NCBI GenBank assembly: GCA_036985755.1
Contig: BTQG01000007.1
Coordinates: 1-46,743, forward strand
Origin: JACZST01 sp036985755
GTDB lineage: Bacteria > Actinomycetota > Acidimicrobiia > Spongiisociales > UBA5794
Length of the DNA stretch: 46,743 nucleotides
Direction of reading: 5' to 3'
Every line of letters begins with the position of its first letter. The first letter of the stretch is position 1. Positions 8,145 through 16,553 of the stretch are shown here, one piece after another. The position numbers and the translations under genes are program-made. The notes beneath the pieces are model-generated. The model saw nothing but the letters and a program-made list of their open reading frames with translations, was not told where the DNA came from and searched no databases.

Positions 8145-9361
8145 TGAGCTGGGTGACCGAATGGGCGCCGACAAAGACCGAGCTCGACGCGTGCGTCGAC
8201 TGTGGCCTGTGCCTTCCGGTGTGTCCCACCTTCCAGCTCACCGGCGACGAGGCCGCCTCGCCACGAGGCAGGCTCGCCGCGATGCGCGCCGTCGACGCGG
8301 GGATCATGGCTGTCGACGAACGTTTCGGTGAAATCATGGACTTCTGCCTGCAGTGCAGGGCGTGTGAGGTGGTGTGCCCGTCGATGGTGCCGTTTGGCAG
8401 GGCCATGGAAGGAGCAAAAGCGGAGGTCCTCGCCCAGCTCCCGGATGCCGGCAGAGTCCTCAAGCGAGGCGTGTTCGGCAAGGCTTTGTCGGTCCGGGGG
8501 CTGGTCACGACGGTCTCGTGGATGGCGGCAGGGGCGCAGCGGTCCGGGCTGGCGCCCGGGGCGCCGGGCCCTTTTGGTCGTATCGCCGGTCTCAGGCCGA
8601 TCCCGATCCCCGTGCCGTCGACTCGTGGTAGATCCTGGGATCCGGACGGCACACCGAGGGGGACGATCGCGCTGTTCTCCGGCTGCGTCATGGACCCCTG
8701 GTTCTCCGAAGTGCATGTGGCAGTGATCCAACTGCTGCGCACCGCCGGGTTCCGCGTTGTCGCCCCCGCCGAACAGACGTGCTGCGGTGCACTGGCCGCC
8801 CACGAGGGGGCCGCATCCGACGCTGCTGCCATGGCCGAACGGAACGTGCGAGCCTTTGCCGGCTATGACACGGTGGTGGTGGATGCTGCAGGGTGCTCGG
8901 CACACCTCGAGGGCCAGGCCGGCGACGACGGAACCCGCTTTGTCGACGCCACCGAGCTCGTTGCCTCGCTCATTGCTGATGGATCGTTGCCAACGATCGA
9001 TGTCGACCGGGGCCCGGTGGCGATCCAGGACCCGTGTCACCTACGTCACGCTCAGCGGATCGTGGACGAGCCACGAGCGATACTGCGCGCTGGGGGTTAC
9101 CAGCCGGTCGAGATCGACGTCGAAGGCATGTGCTGCGGCGCGGCCGGCGCCTATCAGTTCTCGCATCCGGAGACTTCCGATGAACTGGGCCGCCGCAAGG
9201 CGGATCAGGTGCGTGCGACGGGAGCAAGGGTCGTTGCTTCGGCCAACCCCGGCTGTGAGATGCAGCTACGCAGCCATCTCGATGCGACGGTGCGCGTTGC
9301 CCACCCGGTTGAGCTGTACTGGGAGGCGGTCGGCGAGTCGAGATTCACAGCCGGCAACTGA
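8144..9361 (+). CDS. glcF: Glycolate oxidase iron-sulfur subunit GlcF
   Basis: 405 aa from the ATG at 8144, which shares a base with the glcE stop. Upstream in-frame sequence is a glcE shadow. The N-terminus has two four-cysteine 4Fe-4S motifs, CVDCGLCLPVCP and CLQCRACEVVCP. Two CCG-domain motifs follow, TCCGALAAHEG and MCCGAAGAYQF, which bind further iron-sulfur or heme-disulfide-type centres in this superfamily. GlcF carries electrons from the flavin subunits to the membrane quinone pool. It is the last gene of the hyuAB-glcDEF run. Confidence 0.92.
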   Translation: MSWVTEWAPTKTELDACVDCGLCLPVCPTFQLTGDEAASPRGRLAAMRAVDAGIMAVDERFGEIMDFCLQCRACEVVCPSMVPFGRAMEGAKAEVLAQLPDAGRVLKRGVFGKALSVRGLVTTVSWMAAGAQRSGLAPGAPGPFGRIAGLRPIPIPVPSTRGRSWDPDGTPRGTIALFSGCVMDPWFSEVHVAVIQLLRTAGFRVVAPAEQTCCGALAAHEGAASDAAAMAERNVRAFAGYDTVVVDAAGCSAHLEGQAGDDGTRFVDATELVASLIADGSLPTIDVDRGPVAIQDPCHLRHAQRIVDEPRAILRAGGYQPVEIDVEGMCCGAAGAYQFSHPETSDELGRRKADQVRATGARVVASANPGCEMQLRSHLDATVRVAHPVELYWEAVGESRFTAGN

Positions 9362-9401
9362 GAACGGGGCCACCGGCCGCCGGTCACCGGCCAGCCGACC
9401 A

Positions 9402-9430
9402 CCGGGACCCGGGAACCGGGGACTGGGAAC
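9402..9430. repeat. Degenerate heptamer array, consensus CYGGGAN
   Basis: The units CCGGGAC, CCGGGAA, CCGGGGA and CTGGGAA stand head to tail with period 7, followed by a partial unit. The array lies in the short gap between the convergent glcF and the anti-sigma-like gene. Confidence 0.6.
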
Positions 9431-9449
9431 TGTCCTCCTCGACCGTTGG

Positions 9450-10481
9450 TTAGGGGCGTCCGCTGCCGGGCTTGTCGTCGTCGTGGCCGGGTGCTTGGTC
9501 TGACTCGCCGGGCTTGTCGTCGTCGTGGCCGGGTGTGTCGTCGGGTTTGCCGGGCTTGTCGTTGTCTTGGCCGGGTGTGTTGTCGGGTTTGCCGGGTTTG
9601 TCGTTGTCTTGGCCGGGTGTGTTGTCGGGTTTGCCGGGTTTGTCGTTGTCTTGGCCGGGTGTGTTGTCGGGTTTGCCGGGCTTGTCGTTGTCTTGGCCGG
9701 GTGTGTTGTCTGACTTGCCGGGTGTGCCGTCTTGGCCGGGTGCTTGATCTGACTTGCCCGGTGTCGTCGCAGCTGGCCCGCCGATCATGCGTGCCAGCTC
9801 GGACACCTTGGCGCCGTCGACTTGTTCGCCAGACGCCTTTTGCCCTGCGATGTATTCGAGGAGCAGGGTGACCTGCGCTTTCGTGTCCGCATTCGGCGGC
9901 GATCCGGCCTCGAGCCTGGTTGCGGCGGCATGGAGAGTTTCCTTCGCCGTTTCACTTGCCGGGGTGTCGTCCAGGACTGCGGCGGCGTGGGTCAAACCGC
10001 TCGATATTGCACCCGAAGCGACGAGTGCATGTGCTTCGGCAATACGCTCGTCGGCGCCGCCATTTCCGATTCCCAGGGCCTCGGCAGCCCGATCCAGGCC
10101 GTACAGCAGGTCCCCTGGTTTTGCACCGTCGGCCGCAAAGGCGAGTCCGGTCGAGCTGACCACCAGCATGATCAACGCCAGCGCGCCGACGGCCACCCGT
10201 GGAGCCATCCTGGCCATCCACTCCGACCTCGCCGCGGTCTGCGCCGCATTCAAACGGGCCGCCGGCACTGCTCTCGCTTCCAGCGCCGCCGTCCTCGCCA
10301 AACGAGAGATGTCCATGTGCACAAAGGCTTGGCCCGCCGTCTTTATGGAACCCAGCACGTTGGCCAGGTCGCCCAGATCACTCCGTACGCCGTCTGTGCC
10401 GGCCAACAATGCCTCGGCGTCGGCATCCGATATCGATGTAGATGTGAACATCTCACCCTGGTAATCGGATGATCCGCTCAT
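9450..10481 (-). CDS. Anti-sigma-like membrane protein with repetitive Pro/Gly/Asp tail (DUF5667-like)
   Basis: 343 aa. The cytoplasmic N-terminal part is about residues 1-90, one membrane helix follows at about 92-115 (VAVGALALIMLVVSSTGLAFA), and then comes an exported helical domain whose start, AKPGDLLYGLDRAAEALG, resembles DUF5667, a domain found beside sigma factors. Roughly the last 100 residues are a low-complexity tail of 14-residue units (NTPGQDNDKPGKPD), extremely hydrophilic and probably wall-spanning. It overlaps the upstream sigma gene by ATGA, so co-translation of sigma and regulator is likely. I infer a membrane-held control of that sigma factor; no zinc-binding anti-sigma motif is visible. 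Confidence 0.75.
   Translation of the reverse strand: MSGSSDYQGEMFTSTSISDADAEALLAGTDGVRSDLGDLANVLGSIKTAGQAFVHMDISRLARTAALEARAVPAARLNAAQTAARSEWMARMAPRVAVGALALIMLVVSSTGLAFAADGAKPGDLLYGLDRAAEALGIGNGGADERIAEAHALVASGAISSGLTHAAAVLDDTPASETAKETLHAAATRLEAGSPPNADTKAQVTLLLEYIAGQKASGEQVDGAKVSELARMIGGPAATTPGKSDQAPGQDGTPGKSDNTPGQDNDKPGKPDNTPGQDNDKPGKPDNTPGQDNDKPGKPDNTPGQDNDKPGKPDDTPGHDDDKPGESDQAPGHDDDKPGSGRP
9463..9740. repeat. 42-bp in-frame tandem repeats encoding 14-aa PGQDNDKPGKPD units
   Basis: About four nearly identical 42-bp units (roughly 9540-9707) with diverged flanking units on both sides encode the C-terminal tail of the anti-sigma-like protein. The near identity of the central copies points to recent expansion or homogenisation. 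Length is a multiple of three, so the frame survives copy-number change. Confidence 0.9.
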
Positions 10482-11035
10482 CGCGATACCCCTAACTCTC
10501 GAAGCTGTCGTCTGAGAGCCGCCAGCCCCCTTCGTTGCAGCGCCTTGACCGAGCTGGTGGGCCGGTTCAGCACCTGTGCCGTCTCCTCGAGGGAGAGCTC
10601 GCCGACGATCCGCAGGAAGATGACGTCGCGCTGTGGCGCAGTGAGGGTGGACAGCATCGCGGTCACCGCATCGGTCGAAATGGCCCGCAACGCCTCCTCT
10701 TCAGCGCTCGAGGTGACCCTGTGGTGGACCGTTTCGTCGCTGGGAACCTCGCTGGGGCGCGCCTTCTCTCGGCGGTATTCGTCGATGAGCCGCCGATGTG
10801 CGATGACGAACACCCAAGAGGTGAAACCCTCGCGTCCTCCGCTGAAGTTCTCGATGTTGCGGGCGACGTCGGCGAACACGTCTCCTGCCACTGCCTCGGG
10901 ATCTTTCGAGCCCCGGAGACGCAGATACCCGACCAGCTTGGGTGCGACCGGTTGGAGCAATTCTGCCCATGCGGCATCAGAGCCCTCTCGCGCGGCGGCG
11001 AGCAGCTGTGTGAATGAGTCGTGTGACACTGTCAA
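10478..11035 (-). CDS. ECF-type RNA polymerase sigma factor
   Basis: About 185 aa. Region sigma2 (about residues 20-95) includes DPEAVAGDVFADVARNI and the WVFVIAHRRLIDEYRR helix. Region sigma4 (about 125-180) has LTAPQRDVIFLRIVGELSLEETA followed by the recognition helix NRPTSSVKALQRRGLAAL. The start is TTG at 11035 or GTG at 11029; an imperfect TAGAAC element lies 6 nt before the TTG. The adjacent anti-sigma-like gene overlaps the stop by 4 nt. A GNAT gene upstream on the same strand ends 43 bp before it. It probably controls an envelope-stress regulon that includes its own operon. Confidence 0.93.
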   Translation of the reverse strand: MTVSHDSFTQLLAAAREGSDAAWAELLQPVAPKLVGYLRLRGSKDPEAVAGDVFADVARNIENFSGGREGFTSWVFVIAHRRLIDEYRREKARPSEVPSDETVHHRVTSSAEEEALRAISTDAVTAMLSTLTAPQRDVIFLRIVGELSLEETAQVLNRPTSSVKALQRRGLAALRRQLRELGVSR

Positions 11036-11078
11036 CCGGGTGTTCTATCGGCGCCGGCAACGTCGAGATGGAGCATCC

Positions 11079-11954
11079 TCATAGTGCGACGGCGTAGACC
11101 CCCATCGGCTCCGCATCGAATCCGAGACGTTTGGCGGCCCTGACGATCCAGTCGACGGCGGGAAGCCACAATGAGATGGACTCGGCTCCATGGCCGACGG
11201 CCAGATCGATGAGCGCTCTGAGCAGATCAGGAGCATCTTCCGACCTGGTTTCCAGCCAACCGACCTCGACCGGGTCGCTCGTGGTATCGACGACCGCCCA
11301 GCCGCTACCGATTTCCCAGAACGCGTCGCGTTTTGCAGCCGAAGCGAGATGGTCGATGGTCAGCCGCGCATAGGTCCAGCGGGACCCGGTCAGTCCCCGC
11401 ATGGCTGTGCCGAGCTCCCCGACCGACCACGAGGCGTATGCAGCGGTGGCATCGGTGGCATGGGCCGGTCTGGCGCGGAGACGCGAAGGGACGCGGCGAC
11501 CACCGTTGCCGTCCGGGCTCGGGGAAGCATCGCCGATCGGCTTGACGCAGCGCACGACATCGACCACCCGGCGAAACCCGATCTTCTCCACGTTGCGGAT
11601 GGACGTCTCGTTCCAATCCTCGATGAGCAGCCTGCCGACGACGGCTCCTTCCTCTTCGGCCCACGCCAACAGCACCGCGGCCATGTCCCGGGCAATACCT
11701 CGTCCTCGCCACGCGGGATGCACCCTGGCTGCGTGAAACCAGGCCTCCGTCGGTGAGATGATGCGGGCCCGGCTCATCGCGATTGCGGTGTCCTGCTCAT
11801 CGACGGCAACCACCATGCGGGTGCCGGGTTCGCCGAGCCATGTGTCGAACGCCTCGGCGACGTAGTCGCCCCAGACGAAGGTGTCCTGAGTAAAAGCGGC
11901 GATGGCTTCACCATCGGACGCGGTCGCGCTTCGGATCGCTGTTCTCATGGACAT
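11079..11954 (-). CDS. GNAT-family N-acetyltransferase, probably two GNAT domains
   Basis: 291 aa from the ATG at 11954; a second ATG two codons on (11948) is an alternative, with GGGGTG just upstream. The N-terminal domain shows the acetyl-CoA-binding pattern HPAWRGRGIARDMAAVLLAWA and then NVEKIGFRRV. The C-terminal half again has a GNAT-like layout ending AAKRLGFDAEPMGVY, but with a degenerate CoA loop. Such double GNAT proteins include mycothiol acetyltransferase MshD, but I see nothing specific enough to claim that activity. It is on the same strand as the sigma operon and could be its first gene. Confidence 0.75.
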   Translation of the reverse strand: MSMRTAIRSATASDGEAIAAFTQDTFVWGDYVAEAFDTWLGEPGTRMVVAVDEQDTAIAMSRARIISPTEAWFHAARVHPAWRGRGIARDMAAVLLAWAEEEGAVVGRLLIEDWNETSIRNVEKIGFRRVVDVVRCVKPIGDASPSPDGNGGRRVPSRLRARPAHATDATAAYASWSVGELGTAMRGLTGSRWTYARLTIDHLASAAKRDAFWEIGSGWAVVDTTSDPVEVGWLETRSEDAPDLLRALIDLAVGHGAESISLWLPAVDWIVRAAKRLGFDAEPMGVYAVAL

Positions 11955-11995
11955 GAGCACCCCATGTTGGGCCAAGACGGAAAGAACGCCAAGGT

Positions 11996-12015
11996 GGGGC
12001 GTGTCCAGACGCCCC
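11996..12015. other. Stem-loop GGGGCGT/ACGCCCC upstream of the GNAT gene
   Basis: A perfect 7-bp inverted repeat with a 6-nt loop lies in the 147-bp gap between the E1 gene and the GNAT gene. No T-run follows on either strand. Its role is unknown; it may end transcription of the E1 operon together with the stem nearer the E1 stop. Confidence 0.4.
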
Positions 12016-12078
12016 GTATCGAGGGCGCGATCCGGTCTGTGCAGCCGCTACCCGAGTGGCCAGGGCCCGGAGCGGGAA

Positions 12079-12095
12079 CGTGGCTCAAAGCCACG
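12079..12095 (-). terminator. Stem-loop just after the E1 stop codon
   Basis: CGTGGCT and AGCCACG pair over 7 bp with a 3-nt loop, starting 6 nt after the stop of the minus-strand E1 gene. The following T-tract is weak (TTCCC), so termination here is plausible but not certain. Confidence 0.4.
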
Positions 12096-12101
12096 ACCCT
12101 A

Positions 12102-14132
12102 TCAGTAGGCGGCGAGCTCGCGCGCCCGTTCGATGATCCCCTCGACATTCGGAATGACCTGTTGTTCGAGGGCGGGTGCGTAGGGGAAGGTTGGCACGTC
12201 CGGCGACGCGTAACGCTGTACGGGAGCGTCCAGCCAATCAAACGACTTCTCCATGATCTGCGCTGATATCTCTGCCCCGTAACCGAGGAACTCGTTGTCT
12301 TCGTAGACGATCAACACCTTGCTGGTTCGCTCGACGGCGGCGTTGATCGACGGCCAATCGAGCGGCTTCAACGAGCGCAGGTCGAGCACGCTCACCTCGA
12401 TCCCCAGCTCTGCCAGCCGGTCGGCGGCCTCCACGGAGAAATGCGCCATCGAGCCATAAGCGATGATGGTGAGATCAGCGCCGTCGCGCCGCAGCGCAGC
12501 CTTGCCCAGCGGGACCCGGTGATCGCCGGAAGGAAGCGGACCGGTAGCGAGCCGGTACAGCTTCTTCGGTTCCAGGAACATCACCGGGTCCGGGTCTTCC
12601 ACTGCGGACAGCAGCAGCCCCTTGGCGTCGGAAGGCGTGGAAGGCACCACGACCTTCAACCCCGGGATGTGGGCGTACGTGGCTTCGATCGACTGGCTGT
12701 GGTAGAGCGCACCGTGGATCCCACCGCCGTAGGGAACCCTGACCACCATCGGGCACTGCCAGCGGCCGTTGGAGCGGTAGTGGATCTTGGCGGCCTCCGA
12801 TACCAATTGGTCGAAGCCCGGGTGGATGAAGTCGGCGAATTGGATCTCGGGGATCGCCTTTGTGCCCGTCGCCGCTATCCCGATTCCCAATCCGATGATC
12901 AGTGCTTCGGAGATCGGAGTGTTGAACGACCGGTCGGCTCCGTACGCCTCGGTCAGCCCTGCCGTGGCCTTGAACACACCGCCCTTCGGATCCGCTACAT
13001 CCTCGCCGAACGTGACCGTGTCCTCATAGAGGCCCATCACGTGGTGGAGTGCCTTGTTGATGGCGGTGATCAGGTTGACCTCCTCGCCGATCGGCTCCCT
13101 CTCGATCGTCTCCACCGGCTCGGAGGGCGTGATCGGCGCCGCATAGACATGGCTGAGCGCGTCTTCGGGATCGGCGGCGCCCTCGGCCTGCTCGGTAGCG
13201 GCGGCGACAATAAGCGTGGCCTCTTCGTCCATGGCCTCCTCGGCGGCGGCGTCGAGAAGGCGGTGTTCGACGAGGTAGCGGCGGAACCCCGGGATCGGGT
13301 CCTTCCTCCTCCACTGTTCGACTTCTTCTCTGGTTCGGTACAGCTTGTCGTCGTCATCGGAGGTGTGGGCGTAGTAGCGGTAGGTTCTGGCCTCGATGAG
13401 GGTCGGGCCTTCGCCGGCCCTGGCCTTGGCAACGGCCGTCGCCGCCGCCCCGTACACCGTGAGCAGGTCGTTGCCGTCGACGGCGACGCCTTCGATGCCG
13501 TAACCCTCGGCGCGAGCGGCAACATGGCCGGCGATCTGGTCGATCTCCGGGACCGAGATCGCATACAGGTTGTTCTGGATCATGAAAATCACGGGCAGGT
13601 CGTGGATGCCGGCAAAGTTCATTGCTTCGTGCCAATCACCCTCCGAGGTCGAGCCTTCCCCGCCGGAGACGTAGACGACACCGTCGCTTCCTGCGCGTTT
13701 CAACTCATAGGCGATGCCGGCGGCGTGCGGATATTGGGTGGCGATCGCCGACGAGTGGGTGAAGATATTGAGGTCTGGCTCCGACCAGTGGTTCGGCATC
13801 TGTCGGCCACCGGACGCAGGGTCACTCTTTTTGGCGAACATTCCAAGGAAAATGTCCTCGGCGCTCACCCCAAGGCCGATATTGAAGGCGACGTCCCTGT
13901 AATAGGGCAGGGACCAGTCCCTCTCCGGGTCGAGAGCGAAAGCTGCCCCCACTTGGGTGGCCTCGTGGCCCGAGACCGATACCACGAAGGGGACCCTGCC
14001 CTGACGGTTCAGCGCCCACATGCGCTCGTCGAGCTTGCGGGAGAGCACCATCCTGCGGTACATCTCGAGCAGGTCGTCGTCGCCGAGGCCGAGCACGGTG
14101 TGGTCGCCGACGGCCTCGAGTTCCATGGTCAC
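12102..14132 (-). CDS. Branched-chain 2-oxoacid dehydrogenase E1, fused alpha and beta subunits
   Basis: 676 aa. Residues about 15-330 are the E1-alpha part: a GHEATQVG segment, SLPYYRD, and the thiamine-diphosphate motif from GEGSTSEGDWHEA to QNN. GEG in place of GDG is typical of branched-chain enzymes. Residues about 355-676 are the E1-beta part (NLITAINKALHHVM, FGEDVADPKGGVFKAT, PISEALIIGLGIG, ADFIHPGFDQL, VVRVPYGGGIHGALYHSQS). One chain thus carries both halves of the usual heterotetramer. It decarboxylates branched 2-oxoacids and loads an E2 lipoyl domain; no E2 or E3 is in the window. It overlaps the leucine dehydrogenase stop by ATGA, giving amino acid to 2-oxoacid to acyl-CoA in one operon. 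Confidence 0.92.
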   Translation of the reverse strand: MTMELEAVGDHTVLGLGDDDLLEMYRRMVLSRKLDERMWALNRQGRVPFVVSVSGHEATQVGAAFALDPERDWSLPYYRDVAFNIGLGVSAEDIFLGMFAKKSDPASGGRQMPNHWSEPDLNIFTHSSAIATQYPHAAGIAYELKRAGSDGVVYVSGGEGSTSEGDWHEAMNFAGIHDLPVIFMIQNNLYAISVPEIDQIAGHVAARAEGYGIEGVAVDGNDLLTVYGAAATAVAKARAGEGPTLIEARTYRYYAHTSDDDDKLYRTREEVEQWRRKDPIPGFRRYLVEHRLLDAAAEEAMDEEATLIVAAATEQAEGAADPEDALSHVYAAPITPSEPVETIEREPIGEEVNLITAINKALHHVMGLYEDTVTFGEDVADPKGGVFKATAGLTEAYGADRSFNTPISEALIIGLGIGIAATGTKAIPEIQFADFIHPGFDQLVSEAAKIHYRSNGRWQCPMVVRVPYGGGIHGALYHSQSIEATYAHIPGLKVVVPSTPSDAKGLLLSAVEDPDPVMFLEPKKLYRLATGPLPSGDHRVPLGKAALRRDGADLTIIAYGSMAHFSVEAADRLAELGIEVSVLDLRSLKPLDWPSINAAVERTSKVLIVYEDNEFLGYGAEISAQIMEKSFDWLDAPVQRYASPDVPTFPYAPALEQQVIPNVEGIIERARELAAY

Positions 14133-15220
14133 TTGAGGACTCCCCGATGGTGCCCCGGCCGCCGTTTGAGCCGCAGCGATCCGACGTCTTGGATTCTCTC
14201 TTCTGCGACCCGCACAGCCGCTACATGTGGATTCACACCATCCGCCTCTGCGGCGTCAAGCACCCTGTTGACGTTGTCGTAGATCGCATCGATCAGCGCG
14301 CTGGCTCGTTTGACCTCGTAGCCGTCCATTTCGACGTAGATGTTGATGATGCCGCCCGCATTGACCACAAAGTCGGGGGCATACAGGATTCCACGACCGA
14401 CCAGAAGGTCGGCGTCGTCGTCGATCGCCAACTGGTTGTTGGCCGAACCGACCACCGCCTCGCAGCGCAGCCGGGCGATCGTGCTCTCGCTCAGACACGC
14501 CCCCAGCGCGCACGGAGCGAAGATGTCGCAGTCGACATCGTGGATCTCGTCCACCGCTACGGCTTTGGATCCGTAGGTCTCGACGGCTTCGGTGACCGCA
14601 TCCGGGTGGGCGTCTGCCACGACCGTCTCGACGCCAGACTCGGTGAGCCGGCGGAGCAGGTCCATCCCCACCTTGCCCACGCCCTGTATCGCCACCTTCT
14701 TGCCTGCGAGATCCTGCGTGTTCCACAGCCGGTTGGCAACCGCACGCATCGCCGCCATCACTCCGCGAGCAGTAGCCGGGGACGGGTCACCGGATCCCCC
14801 CTCGAAGGAGGGGAGGCCGGTCACCCAGTTGCTCTCGCGGGCGATGATCGCCATGTTCTCCGGGGTGGTGCCGACATCCTCTGCCGTGATGTACCGGCCA
14901 CCGAGGGAGTCGACGACGCGGCCGTAGGCGCGGAATAGTCGCTCAGTGCCCATAGCCCGGGGGTCTCCGATGATGACGGCTTTTCCACCGCCGAGATCGA
15001 GGCCGGCCGCAGCCGACTTGAGGGTCATGCCCTTGGACAGCCGCAGCACATCGATGAGGGCGTCGTGCTCGGTCTGGTAGGGAAAAAAGCGAGTCCCGCC
15101 GAGGGCGGGACCGAGAGCGGTGTTGTGGATGGCGACGATGGTGCGAAGCCCACTGGCGGGATCTTGGCCGAAGAGCACCTCCTCATGGGTGTCGGTACCG
15201 ATCGATTCGAATACCCCCAA
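14129..15220 (-). CDS. Leucine/valine/phenylalanine dehydrogenase family, TTG start
   Basis: 363 aa if it begins at the TTG at 15220, which has a strong SD (AGAAGGAG) 7 nt upstream. This matches the usual family length of about 364; the longer open frame upstream is non-homologous. The catalytic lysine lies in DVLRLSKGMTLKSAAAGLDLGGGKAV, the conserved core is ITAEDVGTTPENM, and the NAD fold has VAIQGVGKVGMDLL. Later come CALGACLSE, SANNQLA and DFVVNAGGIINIYVE. The enzyme deaminates branched-chain amino acids with NAD. Its product is the substrate of the E1 protein encoded next. Confidence 0.92.
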   Translation of the reverse strand: MGVFESIGTDTHEEVLFGQDPASGLRTIVAIHNTALGPALGGTRFFPYQTEHDALIDVLRLSKGMTLKSAAAGLDLGGGKAVIIGDPRAMGTERLFRAYGRVVDSLGGRYITAEDVGTTPENMAIIARESNWVTGLPSFEGGSGDPSPATARGVMAAMRAVANRLWNTQDLAGKKVAIQGVGKVGMDLLRRLTESGVETVVADAHPDAVTEAVETYGSKAVAVDEIHDVDCDIFAPCALGACLSESTIARLRCEAVVGSANNQLAIDDDADLLVGRGILYAPDFVVNAGGIINIYVEMDGYEVKRASALIDAIYDNVNRVLDAAEADGVNPHVAAVRVAEERIQDVGSLRLKRRPGHHRGVLK

Positions 15221-15315
15221 ACGGCCGCTCCTTCTCAAGATCGTCCTGTCGCGGGGCCGATTGTAGTGGTGAGCCGTACCCATCTTCCGGCCTGAGGACA
15301 ATATCGACAACGAAC

Positions 15316-15321
15316 TACCAT
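15316..15321 (+). promoter_or_regulatory. TACCAT -10 element before the gene at 15329
   Basis: TACCAT is followed by 7 nt and the ATG. No SD is present in between, consistent with a leaderless start. The divergent leucine dehydrogenase begins about 100 bp away. Confidence 0.45.
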
Positions 15322-15328
15322 CGAGTCG

Positions 15329-16072
15329 ATGATCAACACGGCCTACCTGCGCGTGTATCTTCCCGCCGACCGGGCGGGTGTGTGGCCGGCGCACCAGGCG
15401 CTCGACGGGCAGTTGGCGATGGACGGGCGCTTCATCTGGAGTGAGCCGCTGGATTCGGATGCGTTCGAAGCGGAGTGGAACGGGTCCAAGTACGTCTGTC
15501 CTCGGTTCCCGCGGCTCAGGATGATCGAAGGCATCCTGGCCTTCTCCGGCGTAGCCCCGAACCTCGGGATGCTCACCGATAACGAGCGAGCCGCCCTTAC
15601 CCACGAGCTCGAGTCACGTCGCGGCGCCGATTCGCGCAGCCACATCCTCGCCTCGCCGTGGCACGTGCCACTGCGCTGGTTCGGTGCGTTCAACCCAACC
15701 GAGCGTGAGTTGATCGAGACCAAGGACGGGCTGTCGATTCGTTACCGCACCGATCTGGGCGAAGCCGCTGATCGGGTGCGGTGGGCTGCCAGCGTTCTGG
15801 ATTCGGTCGGCTTCGCCGACCAGATCGTCGAGCAGGTTCGCGAGCTCGAACAATGGATCAGCCGATTCCCTGCAGGATCGATGCTCGAACTCGACTATGG
15901 CTCGGTCGCTAACGACACCCCGGATGGCGAGGTCACGTTCGACGAGTCGGCGGCTGAGGTGAGGGAGAGCCTGGAGGCGCTCGAGCGCGGCGACGGCGAG
16001 ACGGCGCGCGACGCCTACATGCGGGTTGCCGGCCGCTGGGCGAAGCGGCAAGCGGTGATGTTCGCCAATTGA
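15329..16072 (+). CDS. Conserved hypothetical protein, soluble
   Basis: 247 aa, no signal peptide and no membrane helix. It opens MINTAYLRVYLPADRAG and has a Trp/Pro-rich middle (HVPLRWFGAF) with an acidic helical C-terminal third. I do not recognise catalytic motifs. The opening and composition recall actinobacterial proteins of unknown function. The ATG is supported by a well-spaced TACCAT element. It lies divergent from the leucine dehydrogenase operon; no functional partner is evident. Confidence 0.75.
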   Translation: MINTAYLRVYLPADRAGVWPAHQALDGQLAMDGRFIWSEPLDSDAFEAEWNGSKYVCPRFPRLRMIEGILAFSGVAPNLGMLTDNERAALTHELESRRGADSRSHILASPWHVPLRWFGAFNPTERELIETKDGLSIRYRTDLGEAADRVRWAASVLDSVGFADQIVEQVRELEQWISRFPAGSMLELDYGSVANDTPDGEVTFDESAAEVRESLEALERGDGETARDAYMRVAGRWAKRQAVMFAN

Positions 16073-16198
16073 CGAGAGTCGCAGGACACAAGTCACACGG
16101 CGTGATAGCCGGCTCGGTCGGAAGATATGCTGCTGGGCCGAGGATGTTGCCGTGACCCATGCACAAATCCGCCGTCCGACACTCCGGCTTTTCAAGCC

Positions 16199-16447
16199 GT
16201 GAAGGGCGTCGAGACCTGGAAGCTCGTCGCCGCCTACCTCGGCTGGCTGTTGGCATCGAGCGCGATCGCACTGCTGTTTGCGTTGCTGCTCGCCGAGGTG
16301 GTCGGCTTGCTTGGTGTCCTCGAAACAGGCTCGACGGGGCAGCGCCGCCTCGTCGATATCACCGCGGTTGCCGGCTTTGTCCTGCTCGCCCTAGTCCCGT
16401 TCCTCTTGCGGGGTCGGTTTGTCGGTTCCGGCGACGACGCCACGTGA
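16199..16447 (+). CDS. Small two-helix membrane protein (tentative)
   Basis: 82 aa from a GTG at 16199; the frame stays open upstream to an ATG at 16127 but that extension is Cys/Pro-rich and unlike coding sequence. Two strongly hydrophobic segments (about residues 7-38 and 52-72) are joined by a short loop, with a basic and then acidic C-terminus. No SD is visible before the GTG, so the start is uncertain. No family is recognised. Confidence 0.45.
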   Translation: MKGVETWKLVAAYLGWLLASSAIALLFALLLAEVVGLLGVLETGSTGQRRLVDITAVAGFVLLALVPFLLRGRFVGSGDDAT

Positions 16448-16553
16448 CAGTCGGTGGGCCTTGGCACTTCCCGACGGTCCTCGATGAATGAAGTCGCCCT
16501 TCCGGCTGACCACGGTGCGGTTGCCGTTGTCCGCCGGCAAGGCGTTGGGTCGC

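Noticed and set aside
7020..9361. Lactate utilisation LldEFG-type cluster
   Set aside because: The subunit set (two PCMH-type FAD proteins plus a double 4Fe-4S CCG protein) fits GlcDEF, not LldEFG.
9446..9871. Cys/Arg-rich plus-strand frame with repeats
   Set aside because: It is the antisense image of the 42-bp repeat tail of the anti-sigma-like gene.
12441..14282. 613-aa open frame on the plus strand
   Set aside because: It is antisense to the E1 gene, shows no domain, is rich in Arg/Asp/Gly/Val as expected for a GC-rich shadow frame, and the E1 frame carries all family motifs.
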